NCBI RefSeq assembly: GCF_958450345.1
Contig: NC_088781.1
Location: 29,613,857 to 29,677,856, forward strand
Length of the DNA: 64,000 nucleotides
Source of the DNA: Calliphora vicina
Lineage: Eukaryota; Arthropoda; Insecta; Diptera; Calliphoridae
Direction: 5' to 3'
Both the position numbers and the translations under genes were made by a program. Positions 34,232 through 45,965 of this stretch are shown here, in pieces. A model generated the notes under the pieces. That model searched no databases, was not told the DNA's origin, and saw nothing but the letters and a program-made list of their open reading frames with translations. Within the stretch, counting starts at the first letter, position 1; every line of letters begins with the position of its first letter.

Positions 34232-34950
34232 AACAAGTAAAGGACCTATATACGGCTGTGGCGAATCAGATAAATTTTACCAAATTATGCTTAAAAATAA
34301 AATTGTTTAATATTTTTAAGTAAACAAAATTTAAAAAAATGTTTCCCAATTTTTTTTAATTTTCATTTAATTTTTTTTTTTTTTTCAGTGAATAAGTTTT
34401 AATGACAATTTTTTTTGTTTTTTAATTCTTTTTTAATTTTTTAAATTTATAAAATTTTAATATTTATTTATGAAAAAATTTTGTTTGGTGTAAAAAAAAT
34501 TACAGTTAAAAAAATTTCCGATTTTGTCCAATTGTAAGTCCGACTTACTATTGCGTTATTTAAGTTGTTGTAAAGACATATCTATCATCAGATATCCATA
34601 TTGTATATATTAATGACTTAGTAATCCAGATATAGATCAAAAGTCAAGGTTGCCCTCGGTTTTTCCTTATATCTCATTCATTTGTGGTCCGATATGCTCG
34701 ATTCTAAATAGCAACCAAACCGGGTGTATAGTGGATATATTGTTATATGAATCATGTATGTAAGTTACTTGGGGGTACGGAAATATGATTTCAACATACA
34801 ATGGTCAGACGGACTTGGCTATATCGACTCCGCTATCTATAATCATCCAGAATATATGTATATATGTACTGTGTGAACACAAGTAGAAATTACAAACTGA
34901 ATGACAAACTTATATATACCCTTGCCACTCATGGTGAAGGGTATAAAAAT
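34232..34950 (+). mobile_element. dispersed non-autonomous fly repeat, opposite orientation
   Basis: It starts 'aacaagtaaaggacctatat' and ends with the hairpin 'tatatacccttgccactcat' / 'ggtgaagggtata' (to 34948). Near the end is 'cagacggacttggctatatc' followed by 'gactccgctatctataa', text common to this repeat group in flies. Mirror-image counterpart of 9185-10001. Poly-A/T rich middle, non-coding. Confidence 0.6.
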
Positions 34951-35175
34951 AATGGATTTAAAATAAATAATGGAAAAAACAATAGTCAAATTAATAGAAA
35001 TCTGCAATTGGATTTATAAACCTTTAAATAAGGGAAACAAAACTGATCCACTATTAAGAACTCGCAAATCAAGAGCTTCAAGATAAATCTGCATAAGGTT
35101 TAAATAAAAAGGTGGTGGCTACGTGACTTTGAGAAGAATGGTAAACACAGATAAAAAAAATTAAAAAAACCCTGC

Positions 35176-35231
35176 ATAGCATAGTGCACTTGTATACGTA
35201 CGTTGCATAGTGCAATTGTATACGTTTAAGG
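35176..35231 (+). repeat. two-copy 30-bp tandem repeat
   Basis: 'gcatagtgcacttgtatacg' is followed by 'gcatagtgcaattgtatacg'. It is a short local duplication; the surrounding 34951-35367 shows nothing else recognisable. Confidence 0.6.
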
Positions 35232-35367
35232 CACAATTTTTTATTTTTTTTAAATTTTTTTTAAAATCAGTTAAGATTACCGTACATCATACGTATGATT
35301 TATATGTAACTGGAAAATAACACTCATACGTACCATATAACATGAAATGCATACGTTTATTCATAAA

Positions 35368-36599
35368 CAGTGTTGCCAGGAGCTGGCGAAAAAAGAAGCT
35401 ATATTGGCTTCAAAAAAAGGCCAGAAAAAGCTAAACCGCTTTAGAAAAAAAGCCAAAAAAAAGCTAAAATATTATAAATTAAGAATTTTGGTTTATATTT
35501 ATTTTTAAATAAAAAATTAGAAAATATGTTCATAAAATTCATCTGCTTTACTTAAAGTTAAATACTAGATTAACCATGTCAGAAAATGGACATTGTTGGT
35601 TCTATATTTGTCCATTTGTAGTTTAATATATTCTGCCCCTGAGCCTTAAGCTTCGTAATTTTATTAGCACTTTAATTTTTCACTTTTAATATGACATAAT
35701 ATATTTTTTTTGGTTTTACTACTTTATTATCAACGGGAAAAAAATTGATTTTGCGTAGAGTTTTCATATGGTAATCTTTATCGCAATTGCTCAATTAGTT
35801 TAATTTGTCGTATTATTTTTGTCATAATCTTCACTAATTAAAACGTTCTTTATTTTATCTCTCATTCATCAAACTAGTATGAAAAATGTGTCAAAAACAT
35901 TAAACAATTTTCAATTGGCGACGATAATGGATCAAATTCCTTGAATTTTAAATCAGAAAACAGCAAATGATTTATTTACTTTTTGTACTTTGTGCAATAC
36001 TGGTTTTAAAAAAAGATGGTATGCCAAATTATAATCATTGTATTAATTACTTAAAAGTTTGGCCTTTTAGAATTGCTGGTTTGACGAAATTAAAACAAAA
36101 TGGGTTTTAACTCGAAGCATAGATCCACAAGACGTTTAACGGCTATTGATCGCCATCGAGTATCACAAGCCTTCAAGAGTTTGTGGGGCTCTTGTCCATT
36201 ATATAATGATGAATATAATGTGTAATAACAATTTTGTCTTGAAAGAGAATTTGCTAGACATTTAAGCTTTCAAAATATAAAATACTCTATTTCATTTTGA
36301 ACCACTTGATATTGGCAATTGTTATTTGTTCTTTTAATACTGCACAATTCTTGAGTATGTTGAAAAGCTAAATGAAAATCAGTAATGAATTAAAATGAAA
36401 ATGGTTCCCAAATATAAATTTAGCCTTTTTATTTACTCTTAAGTCTCGAAATTTTTAGCCTTTTTTTATTTCAAAAAAGGCTATTTTGAAATTAAGAAAA
36501 GGCTAGAAAAAAGCCACGAAGCTAAAACCAAAATTTCGAGGCTTAAGAGTAAATAAAAAGGCTAAATGTAGCCTCAAAAAGGCTAAACTGGCAACACTG
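35368..36599. mobile_element. hAT transposon, internally decayed
   Basis: A 1232-bp element with ends CAGTGTTGCCA and its complement TGGCAACACTG, flanked by a perfect 8-bp duplication TTCATAAA (35360-35367 and 36600-36607). Both features are diagnostic of hAT. Subterminal regions are full of 'aaaaggct/agcctttt' repeats, possible transposase-binding sites. A transposase remnant on the minus strand is listed separately. No intact transposase, so it is non-autonomous now. Confidence 0.9.
36105..36176 (-). pseudogene. hAT transposase fragment
   Basis: The minus-strand translation LKACDTRWRSIAVKRLVDLC resembles the hAT block with the conserved TRW motif (xLxxxCDTRWLSxxxAVxRIL). The reading frame is broken on the upstream side. 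Confidence 0.5.
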
Positions 36600-36607
36600 T
36601 TCATAAA

Positions 36608-37449
36608 TATGCAGATATAAATCAAAATAAAAAAAAAACTCAACTTCTCTTCAAACATTTTTAAAAATGCATTAACCTTCCATCACTGTAGCAACAGAAA
36701 CCTTCCTTAGTCACACATGAAAATATAAAAATTTCACGGTCTACTTGCTGTTAATAATGTTCATTACTTAATGATTTACATACACTCAGTTCTTAACCAA
36801 AAAGTCGTGTATACAAAATAATATTTTGTGCGTGCCAACCTCAAAATGTTTTGTTCTGGCCCAGCAAATGGTCATTAGTGGTAATTGTGTGTGGGTATGT
36901 GTGGTTTTAAATTTATCAAAATTTTGACACTTGCTTACCATTTCATTTTCTTCTATTCGCTCTGTTGGATAAGTGAGCTTAAGGCATTTATATTTATAAA
37001 ATTTTCCATTTTAAAAAACATATCATGAGCAAATACGCTCATTGAAATCAACTTTTCAGTCGATTTCAGAGGAAATGAACAAAATATAATAGCAGAGAAT
37101 AGTAGCGATTAAATTCTTAACAGAGATATTTTGCCAAAAAAACACTAAATTCTTTTTAATCTTATTATCCTCCAAATTTATAAAAATAACTCTCATATTT
37201 ATATAAAAGAAAAAATAACAAATTATTAAAAAAAAATCCAGGAAAAAATATAAAATTAAATTTTACAACATCAATAAAGCTTACTACAGTTTGTCAAATA
37301 AAATACCTATAAACTATTCGGACACTAGCTGACTAAATTGTACCATTCACGTTTACTTGTACATTTTTGTCAATTCGATATATGGGAACAAAGCACTGAG
37401 CTTGTTTCTCAAAGAAAAAAGTGCAGTATGAAATAAGCTATTAAAATTA
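36608..37449. other. AT-rich stretch, no gene recognised
   Basis: No coding motif, RNA gene or repeat terminus was seen. Confidence 0.4.
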
Positions 37450-37663
37450 CTACACTCTAGATTACCTAGAGACACTTAAGCGGTAATTGACTTCACGCTA
37501 GATTACCTGGGCTATATAAAGTAACCTATTGACTTCTCTCTGCACTACAATGAGCACATATGTGTCTAATGTGCCAAAATATTTAAATTGTAGTCAGCCA
37601 AGTGATGAAACATTAGTGACAATTATTGTCCATTACTGTACATTGACTACTTGCTTAACTGCT
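37450..37663 (+). repeat. dispersed ~210-bp repeat, copy 1
   Basis: 'ctacactctagattacctag' through 'cattgactacttgcttaact' matches 49010-49212 in the same orientation at about three-quarters identity by eye. No inverted ends and no coding content. Confidence 0.6.
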
Positions 37664-38463
37664 AGAATGTTAATCACTTGACTTTCAAAATCTTTGCATT
37701 TGCAAACAGATTTTCACCTAAAATTCTTAAGTAGGATTAATATAATAATTTAAACAGATTTAAACTTACTTACAATAAACCACATTGTTATTTGAAAGTA
37801 CTTATTTGTATACATATTTAGGTACAACAAGTACCACTAACCACCAAACATGCTTTTACTACCATTGAACCAATAAGCCCAGAAAACAAACACGCACCAT
37901 AAGACAAAAGTGTTGGTTTTTTTATTTGTATTTAATGGAAAAAAGGATTTAAAGAGCCACGTGCGTATAACGTTAATGGGAGAAACCATAAAGTCATTAA
38001 TTTTAAACATATTTTAATGTTTTTGCCCCCGAATCATTAAATAAATATACATTATAAATTTTCTTACTTTATTTTATGTCTCAGGCCATAACTGGTTACA
38101 TTAACGAAGAAAAAAAAGAAGATATTTCATTAAAATTTCTAACAATAACTTTGCCTTTGTTTCGCAAAACAAAAAGAAGATTATTGCTGATAGAAATATT
38201 TTATATAGCCTTTTTTATAAATGCTTATCTTACGTTGTGAGTAAATTTTATTTTGCATTTGATATTTATTTGTTTTGATTAGTACAGCAGAATTGGAGAC
38301 GTTGCATGAAAACGAACCTAATGCATCATACGCCAAATAAGAAATAATTATGAGTAAATACTGGGATAAGTCAAAGTAGGAATGGAATAAAAAATTAATT
38401 CTTTGTGATATATAATACTGATAATCAAATTCCTAACTGTGTCTAAGTTAAAACTGAAATCCT

Positions 38464-39128
38464 GTAGTGGGATTCACTAACTTTTAACGAACCGACAATC
38501 GTAATGTTTATCGACATAAATAAGATATGACATCTTTGTCTACAAAATATCAAAATATGCGAAAAGCAGAAAACCATTTGATGCACAATGAAATAATTAA
38601 CCAGTGGTGCAGTGAATACAACGTTGACTAGTAGTCGGAAGGTTGTTGGTTCGAAACGTAGCTGCGTACTTTTTTTATTTATTTTCTTTGTTAATACATA
38701 ATTTTATAAATCACTCTACTAACAAAACAACTTATTTCCGGCCAAAATGTAAAGGATTACTTTTGGGACATCGCGAACAAAAATAAGTACTTCTTCCAGT
38801 AGAATAATAAGTTGTAAATTCCGCATATTTTTCGGCTTATTTTTCATACAATTTTTTTTTAAATTCTAATTCTAAAATTAAGTAAACTAAATTGTGTTTC
38901 CATTATTTTTACGATAGTCCCAACTACAAAAGGTGAAGATGATGAAGAAAAAATTGCAAATACACTTTATCGATTAAACAAACACAACTTAAATTATTGT
39001 CGCTAACATCACGAAAAAAAAACTGCTTAAAGTAACAGCTGACTTCAATCGACAGCGAATATCGTTAAAAATGTTACTGAATAGCAAATTCGATAAATTT
39101 TCGTTATAAAAGTTAGTGAATCTACTAC
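38464..39128. mobile_element. 665-bp TIR element with a tRNA-like interior
   Basis: The left end reads GTAGTGGGATTCACTAACTT. The right end, complemented, reads GTAGTAGATTCACTAACTTT. About 22 of 24 positions agree, allowing a one-base gap. It has no open frame. It contains a tRNA-like segment at 38601-38666. The target duplication is not clear. Confidence 0.55.
38601..38666 (+). other. tRNA-like segment (A and B box), SINE or tRNA pseudogene
   Basis: 'gtggtgcagtgaatac' resembles an A box / D arm, and 'ggttcgaaacg' 40 bp on resembles a B box / T arm, with 'ttgactagtagtcgg' between them as an anticodon-like arm. Acceptor pairing is not convincing, so this is probably not a functional tRNA. Confidence 0.45.
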
Positions 39129-39782
39129 ATTTCCATTATGAGAGTTTTTTTACTAGAATGATCTCGACATAGAATTTTTGGTAAAAAATATGACTGATCA
39201 CAGATTGAAATTATTTTCTTTAAAATCGCAGTATTTACGAAGTTATTAACGATTTAACTTGAATTCAGATATAACGATTTTAAGGGCTGATTTAAAATAG
39301 CATAATGCTACTTTTAAATAACAGTGCTGTAATAGCAAACTGTAACATATCTGTGGGCATTATTAAATAAAAGCTTTCAGTTGACCATTGATCGTAAGTT
39401 GGCAACGCTGTATTCGAATTCGAATATTCAGTTAAAGAACATTGTAGAAATAGAGCTTTCTAGATGGTTAGATGGCAGAGGTTGCAGTCGTGAGTGAGTT
39501 TATCAGAGACGCTTTTCGAATAAACATCAACTGAGTGCCTTAAAGTGTGTTGTGTTTTTCAAGTATATTCGTGTACATTATAAAGTGTGTATTTATTTTT
39601 ACGAATTTATAAACGTGTATAAAAACACTGAGTGACTATTTAATTCTGTTGTTGTACATTTTAAATAAATAAAGAGTTGTTACAATTTTTAAACTACTAA
39701 ACGGCTTTTATTTGCAACCAAAGGTATCCGGTTTATTTAAAGGAAATAAAAAAACGTTTTAAAAAGGTTAAAGTAACAATAT

Positions 39783-40680
39783 TTTAGGTTTTTATACTAT
39801 TTTTTTTTATATTGATTTTTGGTATAAAATATGACTGATCGCAGATTTTCCTTAAAATCGCTGTATTTATGAATTTATTAAAGATTTAAGATATTTGATT
39901 TCTTTATATTAAAAATTGATTTTTGATATAAAATATTGAGCTTTCTTTCCTTTAAAGTATTTACAAAATTGTTAACGAATTAACATACATATTTTAGGTT
40001 TTTATACCAAAACTTGATTAATGGTGCAAAAAATCAGCGATCACAGATAAGGTTATTTTCGTTAAAATCGAAGTATTTACAAAGTTATTAACGATTTAAG
40101 ATATTTCAGTTTTTTATGCTAAAAGTCGATTTTGGTATAAAATATGAGTGAAAACAGATAGAGCTTAATTTCCTTAAAATCGCAGTATTTACAAAGCTAT
40201 TACCGATTTAAGATATTTGAGTTTTTTAAACTAAAAATCGATTTTTGGTGTAAAATATGAATGATCACAGATTGGGCTTATTTTCCTTAAAATCGCAGAA
40301 TTTATAGAGTTATTAACGATTTAAAATCACAGCTTGAGCTGTGATTCCGAAATGATTAACGATTTAAGATATTTTTGTCGGTTTTTTGTATAAAACATGA
40401 GTGATTACAGATTTAGCTTATTTCCTTAAAATCGCAGTATTTACTAGCGATTTAAAATATTTAATTTTTTTATATTAAAAATCGATTTATGATGTAAAAT
40501 ATGAGTGATCACAGATTGAGCTTATTTTCCTTGAAATCGCGGTATTTACAAAGTTATTACCGATTTAAGATATTTGAGTTTTTTATACTAAAAATCGATT
40601 TTTAGTATAAAATATAAGTGATCACTGAGCCCTTAAAATCGAAGTATTTGAAAAGTTATTAACGATTTAAGATAGGTTTT
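39783..40680 (+). repeat. satellite array, ~110-bp units
   Basis: About eight diverged tandem units. Each holds 'aaatatgagtgatcacagat', a purine/T-rich part with 'cttaaaatcgcagtatttac', 'aagttattaacgatttaaga' and 'tactaaaaatcgatttt'. Spacing between the 'gatcacagat' landmarks is about 105-115 bp. One isolated unit precedes it at 39165-39285. The units are related to the arrays at 50285-50786 and 52367-53400. Confidence 0.8.
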
Positions 40681-42734
40681 TATAATTGGGGTACCGCACG
40701 AGGATTAAAGTTCCCGAGAACATTTACAAGGCGAAAAATGCTATTTTTCAGTCTTTGTAAAAATTTTGCCATTAAATGATTCTTTTTGCAATTTAATATA
40801 AAAGAATCGAAATGTGTGCGTAATTGTCATTGTAATGAGATATAAAAGACAAAAATTGGTAAAAAAATTTTAAAGTTATTAAAAATTCCACTGGCCATTA
40901 CACTGGGGTTCCAAATCGGTATCTTCAGAATTTGGAAAAACTAAGTTCTTTCGGAAGCTGACAATCTGCTCTCCTCCAATACAAATGGGTTTTCAATTGG
41001 ACATTTCGTTTTCTCGAGAGAAGCGAAAGAAGATCAACAAATTTTGAATCATATTTTCGTTAATTTTTTTAATATTTTACTGCTTTACTAAATTAGAAAT
41101 TCATAATTGAAAACATAGATAAACATTAATATAGGCTTTTATAAAATGTATATCTTATATTTATGGGCCTCTCCATTTTCCTGTTATAGTCCTTTAAACA
41201 TGGTTCTCAAATATACTGATATTTTTTTTACTTGCCAAAAAAGACCATCGAAGCCCGTCCAATGCCTATTAACATCATTTAAAGAAACTTCTGGGGAATG
41301 TCTTTGTAAAAAAATTGTAGCCGCCAGCACCCGCCGAAATCCTTTTTTTTAATTTTTACGGAATGGAATTTTTAGAAATATTTCTTTATTCATTATTGAT
41401 TTTTATATATCTAGACCCTACTGTAACTTGAAATATAGTAAATACAGATCTTTTTAAAAATTCAGTTTCAGAAAGACATGAAAACGTATTTTTATTAATT
41501 TAAATTAATAAAGTTGGCATTTCCTAATTGAATATTTATGTACTGATTCAACTGATCTCTACCCCTTCCATTTTTAGACTTTCTCCAGACTAACAAATGA
41601 TTGTGTATCCACATTTACTTAAATATACTCACAGAAACATACAAATGCATACAGACATATAGTTAAACAATAATAAAAATTACTTTACTTTAAGTAAAAT
41701 AAAGTTTAGTGACGCCATTGACATTGTCATTTATCTAACATCGTCTTCATACATTTTATATCACAACCACCAAGACTAATTAAACTATAGATATTGGAAA
41801 AGCAACAGAAAATGTGACAGTCGAGACTTGTTCTCCAAATAAAACTTAAACAATGTGCATTTGTTAAAGTGTGTCTGGGTATTTGGAAGTGTATGATGGG
41901 TCCAGTGTCTATCTACACGTGTACGTGACAAACCATTTAAAGTGAAATAAATCTCCTTATTGTGTGTACGTGTATATTTGTGCATACAAGAGTGCTGGTA
42001 GGTTTTTATAGGAATAAAGCTGATAAATATATAGTCCTTAGTTTGTTGTTATCCTTAATCTCTAATTCAGTTTGTCATATAAAGAGAGTGTGCAGGAAAG
42101 AAATGTGCCAATGAATAATATGTAAGCGAAACACTTTCAAAGATTTGTGCATTTAAAAAATATATTTGTAAATCTGTTAAAACTTACTATCAATATCTAG
42201 CAAATGTAATCTTAATATTCATGTCAATGTAGATATTTGTGTGAAAGGTAAACTTTTATATATTTTATATAAAATCAGGACTTATTGGTTTTATTTTATA
42301 GCAGTGTATATTAATATGAGTTTGTTAAGCACTAACAATTTTCGTCAGTATATTTTATGATATCTTATTCGTGCACATACTTTACATACACTCATAAGTG
42401 AAGACCAAAGGATATTTACATTTATTAGCATTACATATACATACCTACAGCTAATATAATATTAACCCTCTTTTGTGTCTGAAGTACTAATTGAAACATG
42501 TCTAACATCTTATTACATATTTTTAATTAACCTTGATTACTAAATCTGAATCACTGTTTAGATGAGTAATGATTTATATATGTTCAAAAATAATAGTCTA
42601 CTCTTTAATTGTATATAAAGAGAATGAAACCAATATGGTGTTTTTAAAATTCTTCATATGAACAAAGGTGAATCAGTCAAACAGTTTACTCATCGCTTAT
42701 TACCGATTTTCATAATAGCGACTTTAAAACTGAC
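40681..42734. other. AT-rich stretch, no gene recognised
   Basis: A 68-codon open frame at 41146-41352 has no recognisable motif. No repeat ends or RNA genes were seen. Confidence 0.4.
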
Positions 42735-42905
42735 TACTAGACATCTCAAATTTGTTGGGATAAGGAGATTATAAGGAACATACGAACAAGGGACAACTGG
42801 GAGATCGACAATCTGAATATAGAAGGTACTGAAGTATACACGGATGTCTCAAAGAAGGAAAATGATACAGGGAGTGATATTATCTGTGAGAACTATGGTA
42901 CGAGG
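42735..42905 (+). pseudogene. LINE RNase H fragment
   Basis: The plus-strand translation RDNWEIDNLNIEGTEVYTDV followed by SKKENDTGSDI matches the start of a LINE RNase H domain (YTDGSK...GxGxG), with Val for the usual Gly after YTD. Only the first quarter of the domain is present. Confidence 0.5.
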
Positions 42906-43343
42906 GCGCGCAAAAGGATTTTGGTATCAAAAACATTATTTTTCGACCACTCATTTTCAAAAATCAAATGATGCTGTTTTGTAGAGAAATGTTTAAAGAT
43001 GAAACATGGACTTAAAGTTTTAAGAAAAATTGTATTTTATTTTTAAAAAATTTAATTAAGGTAAATATTTTCATTCAATTCAGTGGCTATATATGTACAA
43101 TTTTTCTGATAATACCTTTAACCTTTAAGAATAGTTATTCTTATATTTCATGGATGGTGGGTTTATTGAAACTCAGCATGCGTTTTGTATCAGAAAATGT
43201 GTGTACCAAATTTCTAGACTTTTTGTTGGATAGGAAAAATGTTATGCGAAAAAATCGCTTTGGATTGCATGGGTGGTATGCGATGGGCATGGCCAATTTT
43301 AATAAAACTTAGCATGCGTTCTTTTTTGTCTCAACAAAAGTGC

Positions 43344-43644
43344 ACGAAAAAGCTGTTTTTTGGGAACAAATTTTAACAAAATTTATTTGGCGGACTCTTA
43401 GCTATATTATTGCCATACAAAGTTAAGGCGTATCACAAAGTCTAAATTAGCTGTTAGCCAAAAACTGATGACACCTTTTTTAGAGGCCCCACTGATTTTC
43501 AGAAACTTTGGAGGCCCATAAAAAAAAATCTGTCACCAAAATGGACAAACTGAGTATAGGGTTTTACTACACTTTGGTAGTAGAGTCGAATCTATACTGT
43601 CATGATCTTGTGTTTTTCCAAAAGTCTTCATTTGTAGCATAGTG
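43344..43644 (+). repeat. partial copy of the inverted-arm element (right side)
   Basis: It matches 17265-17476 plus 32645-32725 in the same orientation ('gcacgaaaaagct' through 'gcatagtg'), ending exactly at the element terminus. It supplies the empty-site view of the retrotransposon insertion: here 'ggacaaactgagtataggg' runs uninterrupted. Confidence 0.7.
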
Positions 43645-43681
43645 AAATTTGGCACTGATAATCATCGGTGCCAAATTTCAA
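43643..43681. repeat. perfect hairpin with 15-bp arms
   Basis: TGAAATTTGGCAC with two further paired bases is mirrored by GTGCCAAATTTCA across a 'tgataatcatc' loop, immediately after the inverted-arm repeat copy. Confidence 0.6.
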
Positions 43682-43769
43682 TGCTCTACGACCATTCCTT
43701 ATAATTTTTGCAAAAAATGGATGAAGCCACCCCTCCGTGGGCGGGTCACTAATGAATTTGTATACAAAA

Positions 43770-44319
43770 TCATTTTATTTTCCAACATAGTCTCGCTTGA
43801 GCTCTATGAACTTTGTATAATATTTCTCTAATTTTTGTATCCCTTCCAAAAAAGAAGAATTGTCGAGGTCATCATAATATGTATTTCTTGTGAGATGATT
43901 TCACGTTGGTGTCAAATCTCTTTCCGCCGAAGCATTCCTTCAGATTTGGAAACAAGAAATAGTCACTCGGTTCTAAATCCGGATACTTGGGTGGAAAAGG
44001 GAGCATTTCATAGCCTAATTCATTGCTATAGAAACCGCTAATATGTGCACCCTGGTGTACATCTGATTGGGTGAAAACGCGGCAGCTATCTTGCGGAAAG
44101 CTTTATCATACCCATGTGATCATTCAAAATTTAAACCACTGAGCCATGTGAGAAGCCTATGGCTTTCATAATCTCTCGTACTTTCAACCTCCGATTGGCC
44201 AACACCATATCGTGAATTTTTCCAATATTTCGAATGTACAGACCTCAACTGAACGTTCTTCCGTGCTTGTACAACCACAACGAAATAAAAATCTATCTAA
44301 AACTTTTATTATACAACTA
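43770..44319 (-). pseudogene. mariner transposase relic B, internally deleted and split
   Basis: Minus-strand reading from 44230 gives the helix-turn-helix block (LKVREIMKAIGFSHGSVV-like) and a MRK..R-like end near 44100. It jumps directly to the C-terminal block ...NSSFLEGIQKLEKYYTKFIELKRDYVGK (about 43890-43780), so the catalytic middle is deleted. The N-terminal continuation 'tctgctatcaatggctgtc' is at 45910-45930, displaced by the foldback elements at 44320-44613 and 44796-45902. Same group as relic A (1395-1965). Confidence 0.75.
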
Positions 44320-44613
44320 GAAAATAAAAGTTAGCATGAAACTCTTAAAAAAAGAGTTTTAAATAGCCTTCATAAAAAAACTCATTTGAGAAGTTTTATT
44401 TTTCCCGTCAGAAAAAAAAAATCATTTAAGGAGTTTTATTTTTCCTGTCAGAAAATAAAACTCATTTGAGGAGTTTTTTTTCTGACGGGAAAAATTAAAC
44501 TCTTCAAATGAGTTTTTTTTTCTGACAGCAAAATTAAAACTCTTCAAATGAGTTTTTTTATGACGGCTATTTAAAACTCTTTTTTAAGAGTTTAATGCGA
44601 TCTTTTATTTTTC
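44320..44613. mobile_element. 294-bp foldback element
   Basis: Almost completely self-complementary. The outer arms GAAAATAAAAG...AAACTCTTAAAAAAAGAGTTT mirror each other. Inside are repeated ~60-bp modules 'actcatttgaggagtttt' and 'cctgtcagaaaa'. It lies inside mariner relic B. No coding content and no target duplication recognised. Confidence 0.65.
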
Positions 44614-44795
44614 AATGTTGAGATAATTTTTTTAATATCACAATAGATTCTGAAAGAGCACGTCAATACGAATCTATTGCTATATAACGGTATCCGTTGA
44701 CCCTAAGAAAGTGAGTTTTTGATTTAAAATTTTCTAGGTAACCGTTATTTACGGTGCCAGTTTTTTTTTCCATTTTCTCCTCAAGTAACGCGAAA

Positions 44796-45902
44796 GGTAC
44801 CGTGAAATAGCTCCCAAATGAAATAACTCCCAATGAAATAACTCCCATCAAAAATGAAATAATTCCCAAACTTGAAAAATGAAATAACTACCAAAGGGTA
44901 AAATGAAATTGCTCCCAATATTCGGCGGTTTCATAATTTTAAAAATATTAGTCCCAAAAAAAGCGAAATAACTCCCAATGAAATTAATCCCAATAGAAAT
45001 GAAATAATTCCCAATCCGAAGCAATTTATTTATGTAATCACTCCCAATGAAATAAAACACTACAAAAGTGAAATTATTCTTCGCTTACCAAACATTTTTT
45101 GCATTGCGGGCCTATGGCGTAGCGCAATATTTTCCTGCTCTGGGGTGTGTCAAAAACTGGCATCGCTCAGAAAATATGTTTTGCATTGCCGGCCTTCGGC
45201 CGGGCACTAAGGTGTTCTCCTCTGGGGTGTATCAAAAAGAGGCTTCGCTCAGAAAAGTTTTTTGCATTGCCGGCCTTCGGCCGGGCGCTAAGGTTTTCTC
45301 CTCCGGGGTGTATTAAAATCTGGCTTCGCTCAGAAAAGATTTCTTTCATTGCAGAAAGGTTTTATAATATTTCAAAAAGCCGATTTTCATTTCGCACCAG
45401 ATGAAGAAATCGTTTTGACCTGACAAAGGCCGACGAAGCCGGTTTTTGATACACCCCAGAGGAGAAAACCTTAGCGCCCGGCCGAAGGCCGGCAATGCAA
45501 AAAACTTTTCTGAGCGAAGCCAGTTTTTGATATATTCCCGAAGGCCGGCAATGCAAACAACTTTTTGCAATGTAGAAGCCAACAAAAAAGAAATAACTCC
45601 CAATACAGTGAATTCCCGAAACAAAATGAAATAAAACCCAACAAAAATTTCATTGGGAGTTGTTTCATTGGGAGTTATTGCATTATGAAATAACACCCAA
45701 GTAAAAATTATGAAATAACTCCCTATGCGTTAGGAGTTGTTTCATAATGAAATAAGTCCCAAGTTGTATGAAAAATTAGTTGGGTGTTATTTAATTTTTT
45801 CGTGGGGAGTTATTTCATTGGGGAGTTATTTCACGGTACCAACGCGAAAGTCGGAATTATTTCATAGGGAGTTATTTCATTTGGGAGCTATTTCACGGTA
45901 CC
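44796..45902. mobile_element. 1.1-kb foldback element: minisatellite arms and GC-rich repeat core
   Basis: Outer ends start GGTACCGTGAAATAGCTCCC; 36 bp match perfectly between left (44796 on) and right (ending 45902). The flanks share GCGAAA (44790-44795 and 45903-45908). Both arms are built of a ~15-bp unit GAAATAACTCCCAAT in opposite orientations. The core (about 45095-45560) has 81-82-bp GC-rich units with the hairpin GCCGGCCTTCGGCCGGG, three forward and about two inverted. The units stay open when translated (KVFCIAGLRPGAKVFSSGVY) on both strands. A second end-like GGTACC at 45840 is followed by AACGCGAAA, which also precedes the left end. Unrecognised family. Confidence 0.75.
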
Positions 45903-45965
45903 GCGAAAGTCTGCTATCAATGGCTGTCAAACATATACTTAATGACCTAGGAGTCAACTGATAAA
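45903..45965 (-). pseudogene. mariner relic B, displaced end
   Basis: 'tctgctatcaatggctgtca' matches the corresponding end of mariner relic A (near 1940-1960) and follows the foldback element directly. Confidence 0.55.

Noticed and set aside
45100..45560. CCGGCCTTCGGCCGG hairpins read as bacterial terminators or bacterial contamination
   Set aside because: They are embedded in a symmetric foldback with target duplication inside an insect mariner relic, with no bacterial gene nearby. A foreign origin of the core remains open, but contamination does not explain the structure.
45068..45696. Overlapping open frames on both strands as protein-coding genes
   Set aside because: They are the 81-bp repeat translated in frames that happen to stay open; arrangement is inverted and no start context or domain supports a gene. 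Kept as an observation only.
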